Part shown: positions 1-6,180 of the stretch, in pieces | How positions within the stretch are numbered: position 1 is the stretch's first letter | Layout: the number at the start of each line of letters is the position of its first letter | Source: JBOGEB01 sp050743125 | GTDB lineage: Bacteria; Actinomycetota; Nitriliruptoria; Euzebyales; Egibacteraceae | Direction of reading: 5' to 3' | Assembly (NCBI GenBank): GCA_050743125.1 | Contig: JBOGEB010000186.1 | Location: 1 to 8,209, forward strand | DNA length: 8,209 bases | Notes under the pieces: generated by a model | Told to the model about the DNA's origin: nothing | The model's input: the letters and a program-made list of their open reading frames with translations, nothing else | Database searches by the model: none | Position numbers and translations under genes: made by a program

Positions 1-20
1 CCAGCGCATAGACGCAGGTT

Positions 21-914
21 CTAAGACCCCCGGTCCGCGGCGCGCGACGAGATCACCCGCGCGGCGATCGTGAGGACCAGCACGAGCGCCATCAGCTCCA
101 ACGCGCCCGCCCAAGCGCGCGCCTGCGCGGCAGGAAAAGCGCTGCGGGCCTCACGGAAGATCAGCAGCGGCAGCGCGCTCTGCGGCCCCCCCTGAAGCCG
201 CGTCACGACCTGGAACGCGCCGAACGCGGTCAGCAGCAGCGGCGCGGTCTCACCAGCAGCCCTGGCCACCGCGAGCATCGAGCCGGTCACCAGCCCCGGC
301 CCAGCAGCCGGCAGGACCACGTGGACGACGGTCTGCCAGCGGCGGGCGCCCAGCCCGCAGCTCGCCCGCCGCAGCTCGCCCGGCACGAGCTTGAGGATCT
401 CCTCCGAGGAGCGCACCACGATCGGCAGCATCAGGATCGCGAGCGCGAGCCCGCCGACAAGCGTGCCGAAGCCGACCTGCTGCACCAGCAGCGAATAGAC
501 GAACAGGCCGACGAACACACTCGGCACACCAGTCATCACATCAGTGAAGAACCGCACCGCCGCAGCGAGACGCCCCCTGCCGTACTCGACCAGGTAGACG
601 GCCGCGAGGACGCCGAGCGGGACGCTCGCCAGGGTGGCGATCCCCACCATGTACGCGGTGCCGACCAGGCCGTTGAGATACCCGCCGCCCTCCACCGACG
701 GCGGGACCGCGGTGGACACCAAGAACCGCAGCGACAGCGCCGGCAGACCCTTGCGCAGCGTCACGAGCAGGATCAGCGCCAACGGCAGCAGCGCCGCCGC
801 GAGCGCCGCCAGCAGCACACCGCGCATGAGCCGGTCCTTGCGCGCCCGCGCCCGAGCGCTCGGCGACCGCTCACGCAGGCTACGGACGCCCCCCTGCTCC
901 ACAACGGCGGTCAC
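21..914 (-). CDS. pstA: Phosphate ABC transporter permease PstA
   Basis: This 297-residue protein is one of the two membrane subunits of the high-affinity PstSCAB phosphate importer in the cytoplasmic membrane. After a basic N-terminus (residues 11-31) a first membrane helix spans about 33-53, with further hydrophobic segments near 82-108, 127-145, 148-167, 205-230 and 270-286. The cytoplasmic EAA loop that docks on PstB is at about 172-206, with the hallmark LGARRWQT followed by LPAAGPGLVTG, then the ARAAGETAPLL stretch typical of PstA. The GTG start overlaps the TGA of pstC by four bases (GTGA), and GGGGAGG lies 7 bp upstream (922-928), so translation is probably coupled. Length is normal for the family. 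It is the last gene of pstS-pstC-pstA here. Only 20 bp follow its TAG, so a further downstream gene such as phoU cannot be judged. Confidence 0.96.
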   Translation of the reverse strand: MTAVVEQGGVRSLRERSPSARARARKDRLMRGVLLAALAAALLPLALILLVTLRKGLPALSLRFLVSTAVPPSVEGGGYLNGLVGTAYMVGIATLASVPLGVLAAVYLVEYGRGRLAAAVRFFTDVMTGVPSVFVGLFVYSLLVQQVGFGTLVGGLALAILMLPIVVRSSEEILKLVPGELRRASCGLGARRWQTVVHVVLPAAGPGLVTGSMLAVARAAGETAPLLLTAFGAFQVVTRLQGGPQSALPLLIFREARSAFPAAQARAWAGALELMALVLVLTIAARVISSRAADRGS

Positions 915-1870
915 ACCGCGGCCTCCCCAGTCACGTCGCCCATCCGCCGAACGACCAGCCGGGCGAGCACGTTCACGACGATCGTGATCACGAACAGCGC
1001 GACCCCCAGCGCGATCAGCGCCTTGACCCCCTCCGGAGTCGACTCGGCGAACGTGTTCGCGATCACCGCAGCCATCGAGTAGCCGCCCTCGAACAGCCCG
1101 ACGTTGACGCGGACCGCCGACCCGATCAACAACGCCGCCGCGATCGTCTCCCCAAGCGCGCGGCCCAGACCGAGCATCGTGCCGCCGACGATCCCCGGCC
1201 TGGACCGGGGGATGACGACGCCGCGCATCATCTCCCAGCGGGTCGCACCGAGCGCGAGGGCGGCGTTGCGCTCGTCGTCCGGCACGGCGGTGAACACCTC
1301 ACGGACGATCGCGGTGATGATCGGCAGGATCATGATCGCGAGCACGACGCCGGCGTAGAAGAACGAGCCGCCGAACCCCGAGCCGCGGAAGATCGGGATG
1401 AAACCGAGACGCCCCTCCAGGAACGACGTGACCGGCCGGAGGACCACGGGGACGAAGAACAGCAGCCCCCACAGCGCGTAGACGATGCTCGGCACGGCCG
1501 CGAGCAGCTCCACGGTGTAGGTCAGCGGGCGGCGGACGGCTTTCGGCGCGACCTCGGTGAGGTACAGGGAGATCCCGACGGACAGCGGCACCGCGATGAC
1601 GATCGCGATCAGCGAGGAGTACAGCGTGCCCCAGATGAACGCGAGCGCCCCGTACTCGCCGGTGATCGCCGTCTGGGAGGTCCCCGGGTCCCAGGTGGTG
1701 CTCGTGAAGAACCGCAGCCCCTCCTTCGCGAACACCGGCCAGGAGTCCGCGGTGGTGGACACGATCATCAGTCCGAGCACGAGCAGGACGGTGCAGCCGG
1801 CGGCGGTCACGAGCGCGCGGAACGCCGGGTCACCCCGGCGTCCGCGCCCCTTCGACTGCAAGCTTGTCAC
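911..1870 (-). CDS. pstC: Phosphate ABC transporter permease PstC
   Basis: This 319-residue protein is the second permease subunit of the Pst phosphate importer and pairs with PstA in the membrane. Hydrophobic segments are visible at about 20-39, 74-104, 118-143, 169-189, 225-250 and 284-305. Between the first two lies an extracytoplasmic stretch with the family-typical FFTSTTWDP (54-62). The EAA coupling loop (about 197-229) carries ALALGATRWEMM and VVIPRSRPGIVGG, followed by LGRALGETIAA, which is diagnostic for PstC. The start is a GTG only 3 bp beyond the pstS stop codon, with a weak ribosome site (GGCGG) inside the end of pstS, so it probably relies on translational coupling. Its TGA overlaps the pstA start. 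It is co-transcribed with pstS under the candidate PHO-box promoter at 3023-3077. Confidence 0.96.
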   Translation of the reverse strand: MTSLQSKGRGRRGDPAFRALVTAAGCTVLLVLGLMIVSTTADSWPVFAKEGLRFFTSTTWDPGTSQTAITGEYGALAFIWGTLYSSLIAIVIAVPLSVGISLYLTEVAPKAVRRPLTYTVELLAAVPSIVYALWGLLFFVPVVLRPVTSFLEGRLGFIPIFRGSGFGGSFFYAGVVLAIMILPIITAIVREVFTAVPDDERNAALALGATRWEMMRGVVIPRSRPGIVGGTMLGLGRALGETIAAALLIGSAVRVNVGLFEGGYSMAAVIANTFAESTPEGVKALIALGVALFVITIVVNVLARLVVRRMGDVTGEAAV

Positions 1871-1873
1871 TGG

Positions 1874-2983
1874 CTAGCCGCCGTTGATCATCCCGACTTT
1901 GGCCATGGCCTTCTGCTCCAGCGCGTCCGGGAGCGTTGCGTAGAACAGCTGGCTCGCGTCGGCGTCACCGTTGCGGAGCGCCCACGTCAGGAAGCCCTTG
2001 AGCGCATCGGCCTTGGCCTGGTCGTAGCCGGCAGTTCGGGCGAGGATCCAGGTCGCGCCCACGATCGGGTAGCCCTGGCCGCCGACGCCGCCGACGTTGA
2101 AGCGCAGGTCGTCGGGGATCTGGAGGCTCTGGGCAGCCGCGGCGGTGGACTCCAGCGTGGGCTTCACGGCGTTGCCGTCCTTGTTGCGCATCGTCGCGAC
2201 CGGCAGCTCGTTCGACAGGGCGTACGACAGCTCGACATAGCCCATCGCGCCCTCGTTCTGCTTGACGAGCGCGGCCACGCCGTCGTTGCCCTGGCCCCCC
2301 TGACCGGCAGGCCACTGGATCTCCTTGCCCGCGCCGGGGCCGCTCTTCCATTCCGGCGACACGCTGGCCAGGTAGGTCGTGAAGATGCTCGTGGTCCCCG
2401 AGCCGTCCGAGCGGTGCGCGACGAGGATGTCGCGGTCGGGCAGCTGGACGCCGGGGTTGAGCGCGGCGACCGCCGGGTCGTTGTACTTCTTGACCTTGCC
2501 GAGGAAGATGCTCGCGAGCGTCGGCCCGTCGAGTGTCAGGCTTTGGACGGCGGGAAGGTTGTAGGGCACGACGACGGCCCCGAACACCGTCGGGATGTGC
2601 AGGACCTTGCACCCGCAGCCCTGCTCGGCCGCCGCGATCTCCTCGTCCTTCATGAACGCGTCAGACGCGCCGAAGTCCGTTGACTTAGCGGTGAACTGTG
2701 TCACGCCCGCGCCCGAGCCGACGCCCTGGTAGTTGATGGTCACCCCAGGCTGGGTCTTGCCGAAGTCCTGGATCCATTTCTGGTACAGCGGCTCCGGGAA
2801 CGTCGCCCCGGCCCCGACCAGGGATGCAGACAGGCCACCACCAGTCGCGGTGCCTGTGCCCGGCGCTGGTGACTCGGGCGGTGTCTGCACGGCTTGTGGG
2901 TTCCCCGCGTTCCCGCCCCCACAGGCGACCGCAAGGAGCGCCAGCGCAGCGAGCCCTGCGAGCATTGATGACGATCGACGCAT
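1874..2983 (-). CDS. pstS: Phosphate-binding lipoprotein PstS
   Basis: This is the extracellular solute-binding protein that captures inorganic phosphate and hands it to PstC/PstA. The chosen ATG at 2983 gives 369 residues and has a strong ribosome site (GGAGAGGG, 7 bp upstream). It starts directly with a lipoprotein signal peptide: MRRSSS, a hydrophobic core at 8-20, then the lipobox AVAC with Cys21 as the lipidated residue. A Pro/Gly/Thr-rich linker (about 22-52) precedes the binding domain. Phosphate-contacting motifs of the family are visible: GAGATFPEPLYQKW (57-70), GSGAG (89-93), DFGASD (103-108) and RSDGSGTT (191-198). GYVELSYA is at 248-255. Cys123 and Cys125 (CGC) form a close pair. 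It heads the pstS-pstC-pstA unit and has its own PHO-box promoter. An in-frame TTG at 3004 would add seven residues but lies upstream of the ribosome site. Confidence 0.96.
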   Translation of the reverse strand: MRRSSSMLAGLAALALLAVACGGGNAGNPQAVQTPPESPAPGTGTATGGGLSASLVGAGATFPEPLYQKWIQDFGKTQPGVTINYQGVGSGAGVTQFTAKSTDFGASDAFMKDEEIAAAEQGCGCKVLHIPTVFGAVVVPYNLPAVQSLTLDGPTLASIFLGKVKKYNDPAVAALNPGVQLPDRDILVAHRSDGSGTTSIFTTYLASVSPEWKSGPGAGKEIQWPAGQGGQGNDGVAALVKQNEGAMGYVELSYALSNELPVATMRNKDGNAVKPTLESTAAAAQSLQIPDDLRFNVGGVGGQGYPIVGATWILARTAGYDQAKADALKGFLTWALRNGDADASQLFYATLPDALEQKAMAKVGMINGG

Positions 2984-2990
2984 GAAGATG

Positions 2991-2999
2991 CCCTCTCCT
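2991..2999 (-). promoter_or_regulatory. Ribosome binding site that fixes the pstS start
   Basis: On the minus strand this reads AGGAGAGGG, 7 bp before the ATG at 2983. It lies inside the longer reading frame that begins at TTG 3004, so it decides the start in favour of the ATG. The protein from that ATG begins immediately with a compact lipoprotein signal. Confidence 0.8.
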
Positions 3000-3022
3000 A
3001 TCAAGGTCGTTGACTGCGCTCG

Positions 3023-3028
3023 ACGGTA
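3023..3028 (-). promoter_or_regulatory. Candidate -10 element of the pstSCA promoter
   Basis: The minus strand reads TACCGT, an acceptable actinobacterial -10 hexamer. It is exactly 27 bp downstream of the last PHO unit, and the same hexamer at the same distance is found upstream of pstB. A start of transcription about 7 bp further on would give a leader of roughly 33 nt and a ribosome site at its 3' end. No good -35 is visible at 17 bp (GGTGAT), which fits a promoter that depends on an activator. Confidence 0.6.
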
Positions 3029-3055
3029 CGCAGCACAGTTGGCCGATCACCGTAC

Positions 3056-3077
3056 AGACGATGAACACGGAGTGAAT
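3056..3077 (-). promoter_or_regulatory. PHO box upstream of pstS
   Basis: On the minus strand two contiguous 11-bp units read ATTCACTCCGT and GTTCATCGTCT. The PHO box described for the response regulator PhoP in Streptomyces is a direct repeat of 11-bp units whose conserved part resembles GTTCACC. The match, the 11-bp phase and the position ahead of pstS all fit. The next 11 bp (GTACGGTGATC) may be a degenerate third unit. Binding by a PhoP/RegX3-type regulator, not encoded here, is inferred. Confidence 0.75.
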
Positions 3078-3084
3078 TCATCGG

Positions 3085-3112
3085 GGGGTACTTTATACCC
3101 CTGACCAGGGGG
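3085..3112. terminator. Overlapping hairpins at the arsC end, possible terminator
   Basis: Two mutually exclusive stem-loops share bases. One is GGGGTA (3085-3090) with TACCCC (3096-3101) around a 5-bp loop containing the arsC stop codon. The other is CCCCTG (3098-3103) with CAGGGG (3106-3111) around 2 bp. Neither is followed by a clear T-run on either strand, so this is not a canonical intrinsic terminator. It could still limit read-through from pstB-arsC into pstS, or protect the 3' end of the transcript. Confidence 0.35.
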
Positions 3113-3740
3113 TCAGTTCGGCGAGGAGCGCGCGGACGCGGTGGTCGATGTCGTCCCTGATCGACCGGACCTCATCCAGCGGCCGCCCAGCCGGGTCGGG
3201 GAGGTCCCAGTGGAGATAGCGCTTGCCGGGCAGCACCGGGCAGGCGTCGCCGCACCCCATCGACACGACGACGTCGGCGTCTAAGACGACCTCGTCGGTG
3301 AGCGGCTTGGGGAACGCGCCGCGCAGGTAGACGCCGATCTCAGCGAGCACCTCCCGCACGACCGGGTGAATCTCGTCGGCGGGTCGGCTGCCGGCTGACC
3401 GCGCCCCGACCGCGCCGTCGGCGGCGCGGGCGAGCAGCGCGGCGGCCATCTGGCTCCGCCCGGCGTTGCGCACACAGACGAAGAGCACCTCGGGCACGTC
3501 TTTCCCGACTCTTCCCTTCACCTGAGCGAGCGCGCGAAGCCGATCCGCGACGAACCGCCGTACGAGCACCGGCAGGTAGGACTGGATGCTCGCGTCGGCC
3601 CAGCGCGCAAGGGTGTCATCGACGTAGCGGGCCACGGTCTGCGGTGAGAACGTCCCGGCGAAGTCACTGGCCAGGGCGGCGGTGACGGTCTCGAGCTGAC
3701 GCCGCACGTCCGGCTCGAGCCAGTCATGCGGGCCGAGCAT
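3093..3740 (-). CDS. arsC: Arsenate reductase (LMW phosphatase fold) with N-terminal three-helix domain
   Basis: This 215-residue protein probably reduces arsenate to arsenite in the cytoplasm. Residues about 80-210 form a low-molecular-weight-phosphatase/ArsC domain. The P-loop CVRNAGRS is at 89-96 (nucleophile Cys89, Arg95). SMGCGDACPVLPGKRY (160-175) supplies Cys163 and Cys167 as candidate redox cysteines, and DLPDPAG (179-185) carries the catalytic-type Asp. Residues about 10-75 (LETVTAAL, FSPQTVARYVDDTL, SYLPVLVRRFVADRLRAL) match the three-helix-bundle domain fused to some actinobacterial ArsC proteins such as ArsC1' of Corynebacterium glutamicum. The three-cysteine layout favours an intramolecular thioredoxin-coupled cascade over a single-cysteine mycothiol transferase, but this is inference. 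A tyrosine phosphatase is the alternative. The ATG is 22 bp after the pstB stop, so the two are very likely one operon. No arsenite exporter or ArsR repressor gene is visible in the window. Confidence 0.88.
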   Translation of the reverse strand: MLGPHDWLEPDVRRQLETVTAALASDFAGTFSPQTVARYVDDTLARWADASIQSYLPVLVRRFVADRLRALAQVKGRVGKDVPEVLFVCVRNAGRSQMAAALLARAADGAVGARSAGSRPADEIHPVVREVLAEIGVYLRGAFPKPLTDEVVLDADVVVSMGCGDACPVLPGKRYLHWDLPDPAGRPLDEVRSIRDDIDHRVRALLAELTPWSGV

Positions 3741-3762
3741 CCGAGGTCCCCCGCACGACGGG

Positions 3763-4632
3763 CTACCCGAACCGTCCGGTCACGTAATCCTCGGTGCGTG
3801 GGTCCCCAGGCGCGCGGAAGACGGTCTCGGTCAAGTCGTACTCGACCAGACGACCGGTGCGGTAATCGTCGCCGTCCTCCGACTCGGTCTCCACGGTCAT
3901 GAAGGCGGTCCGATCGCTCACCCGCGCAGCCTGCTGCATGTTGTGGGTGACGATGAGGATCGTGTAGCGCTTCTCGAGCTCCCGCATGAGGTCCTCGATG
4001 CGGGCCGTCGCGATCGGGTCGAGCGCCGAGCACGGCTCGTCCATGAGGATGACGTCGGGGTCGACGGCGAGCGCCCGGGCGATGCACAGCCGCTGCTGCT
4101 GGCCACCGGAAAGGCTGTAGGCGCTGTCGCGCAGCTTGTCCTTGACCTCGTCCCACAGCGCAGCCCGGCGCAGGCTGGTCTCGACGATCTCGTCGAGGTC
4201 GACCTTCATCCGGTTGATCCTCGGCCCGAACGCGATGTTGTCGTAGATCGACTTGGGAAAGGGGTTCGGCCGCTGGAACACCATGCCGATCCGCCGCCGG
4301 ACCTCGACGGGGTCGATGTCCTTCGCGTAGAGGTCCTCGCCGTGGTAGGTGATCGTCCCCTCGACCTGCGCCCCCGCGACGAGGTCGTTCATGCGGTTGA
4401 AGCACCGCAGGAACGTGGACTTGCCGCACCCGGAGGGACCGATCAGCGCGGTGATCCGGTTCGCGTAGACGTCCAAGCTCACGTCGCGGATCGCTGGCCG
4501 CTGGCCGTAACGGACCGTGAGGCCGCGCACGCTGAACACGACGTCGGCGTCGGCGGTCGCCAGCGCGCGGACCTCGTCATCGACGGCCGCTGTGGGGACG
4601 GTCTGTGACCCCATCAAGGCGTCGCTGGCCAT
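3763..4632 (-). CDS. pstB: Phosphate ABC transporter ATP-binding protein PstB
   Basis: This is the cytoplasmic ATPase that drives phosphate import through PstC/PstA. From the ATG at 4632 it has 289 residues, about 30 more than a minimal PstB because of an acidic, low-complexity N-terminus (1-30). Visible motifs are Walker A GPSGCGKST (65-73), Q-loop VFQRPNPFPKSI with Gln120, signature LSGGQQQR (174-181), Walker B VILMDEPCSALDP (194-206) and the H-loop histidine in VTHNMQQAARVSD (His230). RPNPFP and the CSALDP form of Walker B are typical of PstB rather than other ABC ATPases. AGGAGG lies 7 bp before the chosen start. It is separated from the permease genes by arsC and pstS, instead of being last or next to last in a pstSCAB operon, and has its own PHO-box promoter. 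Confidence 0.96.
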   Translation of the reverse strand: MASDALMGSQTVPTAAVDDEVRALATADADVVFSVRGLTVRYGQRPAIRDVSLDVYANRITALIGPSGCGKSTFLRCFNRMNDLVAGAQVEGTITYHGEDLYAKDIDPVEVRRRIGMVFQRPNPFPKSIYDNIAFGPRINRMKVDLDEIVETSLRRAALWDEVKDKLRDSAYSLSGGQQQRLCIARALAVDPDVILMDEPCSALDPIATARIEDLMRELEKRYTILIVTHNMQQAARVSDRTAFMTVETESEDGDDYRTGRLVEYDLTETVFRAPGDPRTEDYVTGRFG

Positions 4633-4639
4633 GGACAAG

Positions 4640-4645
4640 CCTCCT
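4640..4645 (-). promoter_or_regulatory. Ribosome binding site that fixes the pstB start
   Basis: The minus strand has a perfect AGGAGG 7 bp before the ATG at 4632. The same reading frame stays open up to 4767, but that longer start would run through the -10 element and PHO box, so the shorter protein is the right one. Confidence 0.85.
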
Positions 4646-4673
4646 GACGGTGTTCGTGGGCACGACCGTGGCA

Positions 4674-4679
4674 ACGGTA
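4674..4679 (-). promoter_or_regulatory. Candidate -10 element of the pstB-arsC promoter
   Basis: The minus strand reads TACCGT, identical to the pstS -10 candidate and also exactly 27 bp from the last PHO unit. Transcription from about 4667 would leave a 35-nt leader ending in the AGGAGG site. Confidence 0.6.
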
Positions 4680-4706
4680 GAGATTGTGATTGACAGCCCA
4701 CGGTCG

Positions 4707-4728
4707 GCACAGTGAACGACTGATGAAC
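4707..4728 (-). promoter_or_regulatory. PHO box upstream of pstB-arsC
   Basis: Two contiguous 11-bp units on the minus strand read GTTCATCAGTC and GTTCACTGTGC, a closer match to the GTTCAYY consensus than the pstS box. The following 11 bp (CGACCGTGGGC) shares several positions with the corresponding third unit at pstS. This predicts that pstB and arsC are induced together with pstSCA when phosphate is scarce. Confidence 0.78.
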
Positions 4729-5016
4729 ATGCGAGCGCTCTTTCCCCCAATCAGGGGTAGGAGACACGAACCACCGAGCCGGTCACGAGAGGGAACGATA
4801 AGGGCGAGGAGACCGAACGTTAATCAGGCGCTCGACCTCCCCGCCCAACACCGGCGCAGGTGTGACCGACGTGGGTTCGCGGCCTCCCCGGGGTGCCGTG
4901 GTCAAAGAACACTACGCCCGCCACGCCACGAACCAGCGCCACATAGACGGCGACGGGTTGACATCCAGATGAATGCTGCCCGCCCCCATCCCGGTCCCGC
5001 CTGCGCACTGCGCTGG
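4729..5016. other. Gene-free stretch between glpX and the pstB promoter
   Basis: I find no convincing gene in these 288 bp. Long open frames cross it on both strands, but they are shadows of glpX coding with no start, ribosome site or recognisable protein of their own. A weak stem-loop (CCCC, AATCA, GGGG) lies near 4745-4758 and another of 5-bp arms just after the glpX stop at 5003-5013. Neither has a T-run. How glpX transcription ends is not evident. Confidence 0.5.
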
Positions 5017-6015
5017 TCAGCCGAAGTCGATAGCGCTGAACTCCATCAGCTTGTCGAAGGTGTGACGCGCCCTCACATACCGAACGGTCCCGCTCTTGCC
5101 GCGCATGCAGAGCGACTCGGTGGTCGCGCCGTGGCCCGTGTAGGTGACGCCCTCGACAAGGTCGCCTTCGGTGACGCCGGTGCAGACGAAGAACGTGTCC
5201 GTGCTCGAGACGAGGCGGTGGGTAGTGAGCACCTCGTCGACGTCGTGGCCGAGGTCCTTCGCTCCCTGGACCTCGTCGTCGTTGCGCGGCCACAGGCGGC
5301 CGAACATCTCCCCGCCCAGCGCGTGGACCGCGCAGGCCGTCGTGACGCCTTCGGGCGTGCCACCGATGCCGAGCAGGGCATCGACGACGGGCTTGTCCGG
5401 CATCGCGGCGAGCACACCCGCGGCCACGTCGCCGTCCATGATCAGCCGGAGGCGGGCACCGGCCTGGCGTACCTCCTCGGCCATCTGGTCGTGCCGGGGA
5501 CGGTCGAGCATGATGACGAGCAGGTCGTTGACGTGCTTGTCCTTCGCGCGCGCGATTCGCTCGAGGTTCTCTCCGACCGGCGCGTCGATGTCGACCACGC
5601 CGACCGCGTCCGGTCCGACCACCCACTTGAGCATGTACATGATCGGACCGGGGTCGAACATCGTCCCCTGCGGGGCCATCGCGATGACCGACAACGCGCC
5701 CGGCTGGCCCTGCGCGAGCAGCCTGGTCCCGTCGATCGGGTCGACCGCGATGTCGACCTTGGGTGGGCGCCCAGTCCCGACGCGCTCGCCGTTGAACAGC
5801 ATCGGGGCCGCGTCCTTCTCGCCCTCGCCGATCACGACGATCCCGTCCATCTCGACGGTCGAGAGCACCAGACGCATCGCGTCGACCGCGGCCTGGTCGC
5901 CGGCGTTCTTCTGGTTCCGCCCCATCCACCGGCCCGCCGCGAGCGCCGCGGCCTCCGTGGCCCGCATCAGCTCCAGGGCGAGGTTGCGGTCTGGCTGCTG
6001 CGGGCTGGAGATCAT
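5017..6015 (-). CDS. glpX: Class II fructose-1,6-bisphosphatase GlpX
   Basis: This 332-residue cytoplasmic enzyme hydrolyses fructose 1,6-bisphosphate to fructose 6-phosphate and is the main gluconeogenic bisphosphatase in actinobacteria. Motifs in order: DRNLALELMRATEAAALAAG (9-28), the metal-site segment GEGEKDAAPML (63-73), DPIDGTRLL (92-100) with catalytic and metal-binding acidic residues, MDGDVAAG (193-200) and LGIGGTPEGV (215-224). The C-terminal part has TGVTEGDLVEGV (279-290). The length and ends match the family. The ATG at 6015 has AAGGAG 6 bp upstream (6022-6027). It points the same way as the pst genes but is 384 bp from pstB, whose own promoter lies between, so it is probably a separate unit. 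Its upstream region is interrupted by an insertion sequence 146 bp before the start. Confidence 0.96.
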   Translation of the reverse strand: MISSPQQPDRNLALELMRATEAAALAAGRWMGRNQKNAGDQAAVDAMRLVLSTVEMDGIVVIGEGEKDAAPMLFNGERVGTGRPPKVDIAVDPIDGTRLLAQGQPGALSVIAMAPQGTMFDPGPIMYMLKWVVGPDAVGVVDIDAPVGENLERIARAKDKHVNDLLVIMLDRPRHDQMAEEVRQAGARLRLIMDGDVAAGVLAAMPDKPVVDALLGIGGTPEGVTTACAVHALGGEMFGRLWPRNDDEVQGAKDLGHDVDEVLTTHRLVSSTDTFFVCTGVTEGDLVEGVTYTGHGATTESLCMRGKSGTVRYVRARHTFDKLMEFSAIDFG

Positions 6016-6051
6016 GGCGCGCTCCTTCGTCCGGAGGGCTGTGCAGTGAAG

Positions 6052-6138
6052 TCACCGACGCAGGCTCACCAGGGCGTTCACCGTCCCAAACCCAAGGATG
6101 CCAGCGAAACCCGCCCAGGGCACCCACATCTGGCCCAT
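6052..6138 (-). CDS. Possible 28-residue hydrophobic peptide upstream of glpX
   Basis: An ATG at 6138 opens a 28-codon frame ending in TGA. The product is mostly hydrophobic and aromatic (MGQMWVPWAGFAGILGF near the start) and ends in LRR, like a single membrane helix with a basic tail. No ribosome site is evident. If the downstream insertion sequence and one target copy are removed in thought, the frame extends upstream to an ATG at 7663 and would encode 45 residues. It may equally be a chance frame in the glpX leader. No family recognised. Confidence 0.2.
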   Translation of the reverse strand: MGQMWVPWAGFAGILGFGTVNALVSLRR

Positions 6139-6154
6139 GTTTGCACACACGTGC

Positions 6155-6161
6155 TTAGTAC
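6155..6161 (+). repeat. Target-site duplication, left copy
   Basis: TTAGTAC lies directly against the left inverted repeat of the insertion sequence and is repeated exactly against the right one at 7629-7635. The flanking bases differ, so the duplication is 7 bp. Confidence 0.85.
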
Positions 6162-6180
6162 CTTGAGTTTCGCGGTTATG
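6162..6180 (+). repeat. Left terminal inverted repeat
   Basis: Reading inward it is CTTGAGTTTCGCGGTTATG. It differs from the right end at only two positions (13 and 17). The TAA stop of the transposase (6176-6178, complement) is within it. Confidence 0.9.

Noticed and set aside
321..1082. Plus-strand open frame antisense to pstA and pstC
   Set aside because: Gln/Arg/His-rich shadow of the permease genes with no ribosome site or recognisable domain.
2984..3004. TTG start for pstS seven codons upstream
   Set aside because: The ribosome site lies inside this stretch and serves the ATG at 2983, from which a standard lipoprotein signal begins.
4690..4695. TTGACA on the plus strand as a -35 element
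   Set aside because: No -10 is found 16-18 bp downstream and no plus-strand gene follows; it overlaps the oppositely oriented pstB promoter.
4633..4767. 45-residue N-terminal extension of PstB from an upstream start
   Set aside because: It would overlap the -10 element and PHO box, while AGGAGG 7 bp before the ATG at 4632 gives a clear start.
5003..5013. GCGCA-C-TGCGC hairpin after the glpX stop as a terminator
   Set aside because: Only 5-bp arms with a one-base loop and no T-run on the minus strand; too weak to call.
6064..6086. Plus-strand GCTCACC and GTTCACC resembling a third PHO box upstream of glpX
   Set aside because: The two units are 12 bp apart instead of 11, point away from glpX and have no matching -10.
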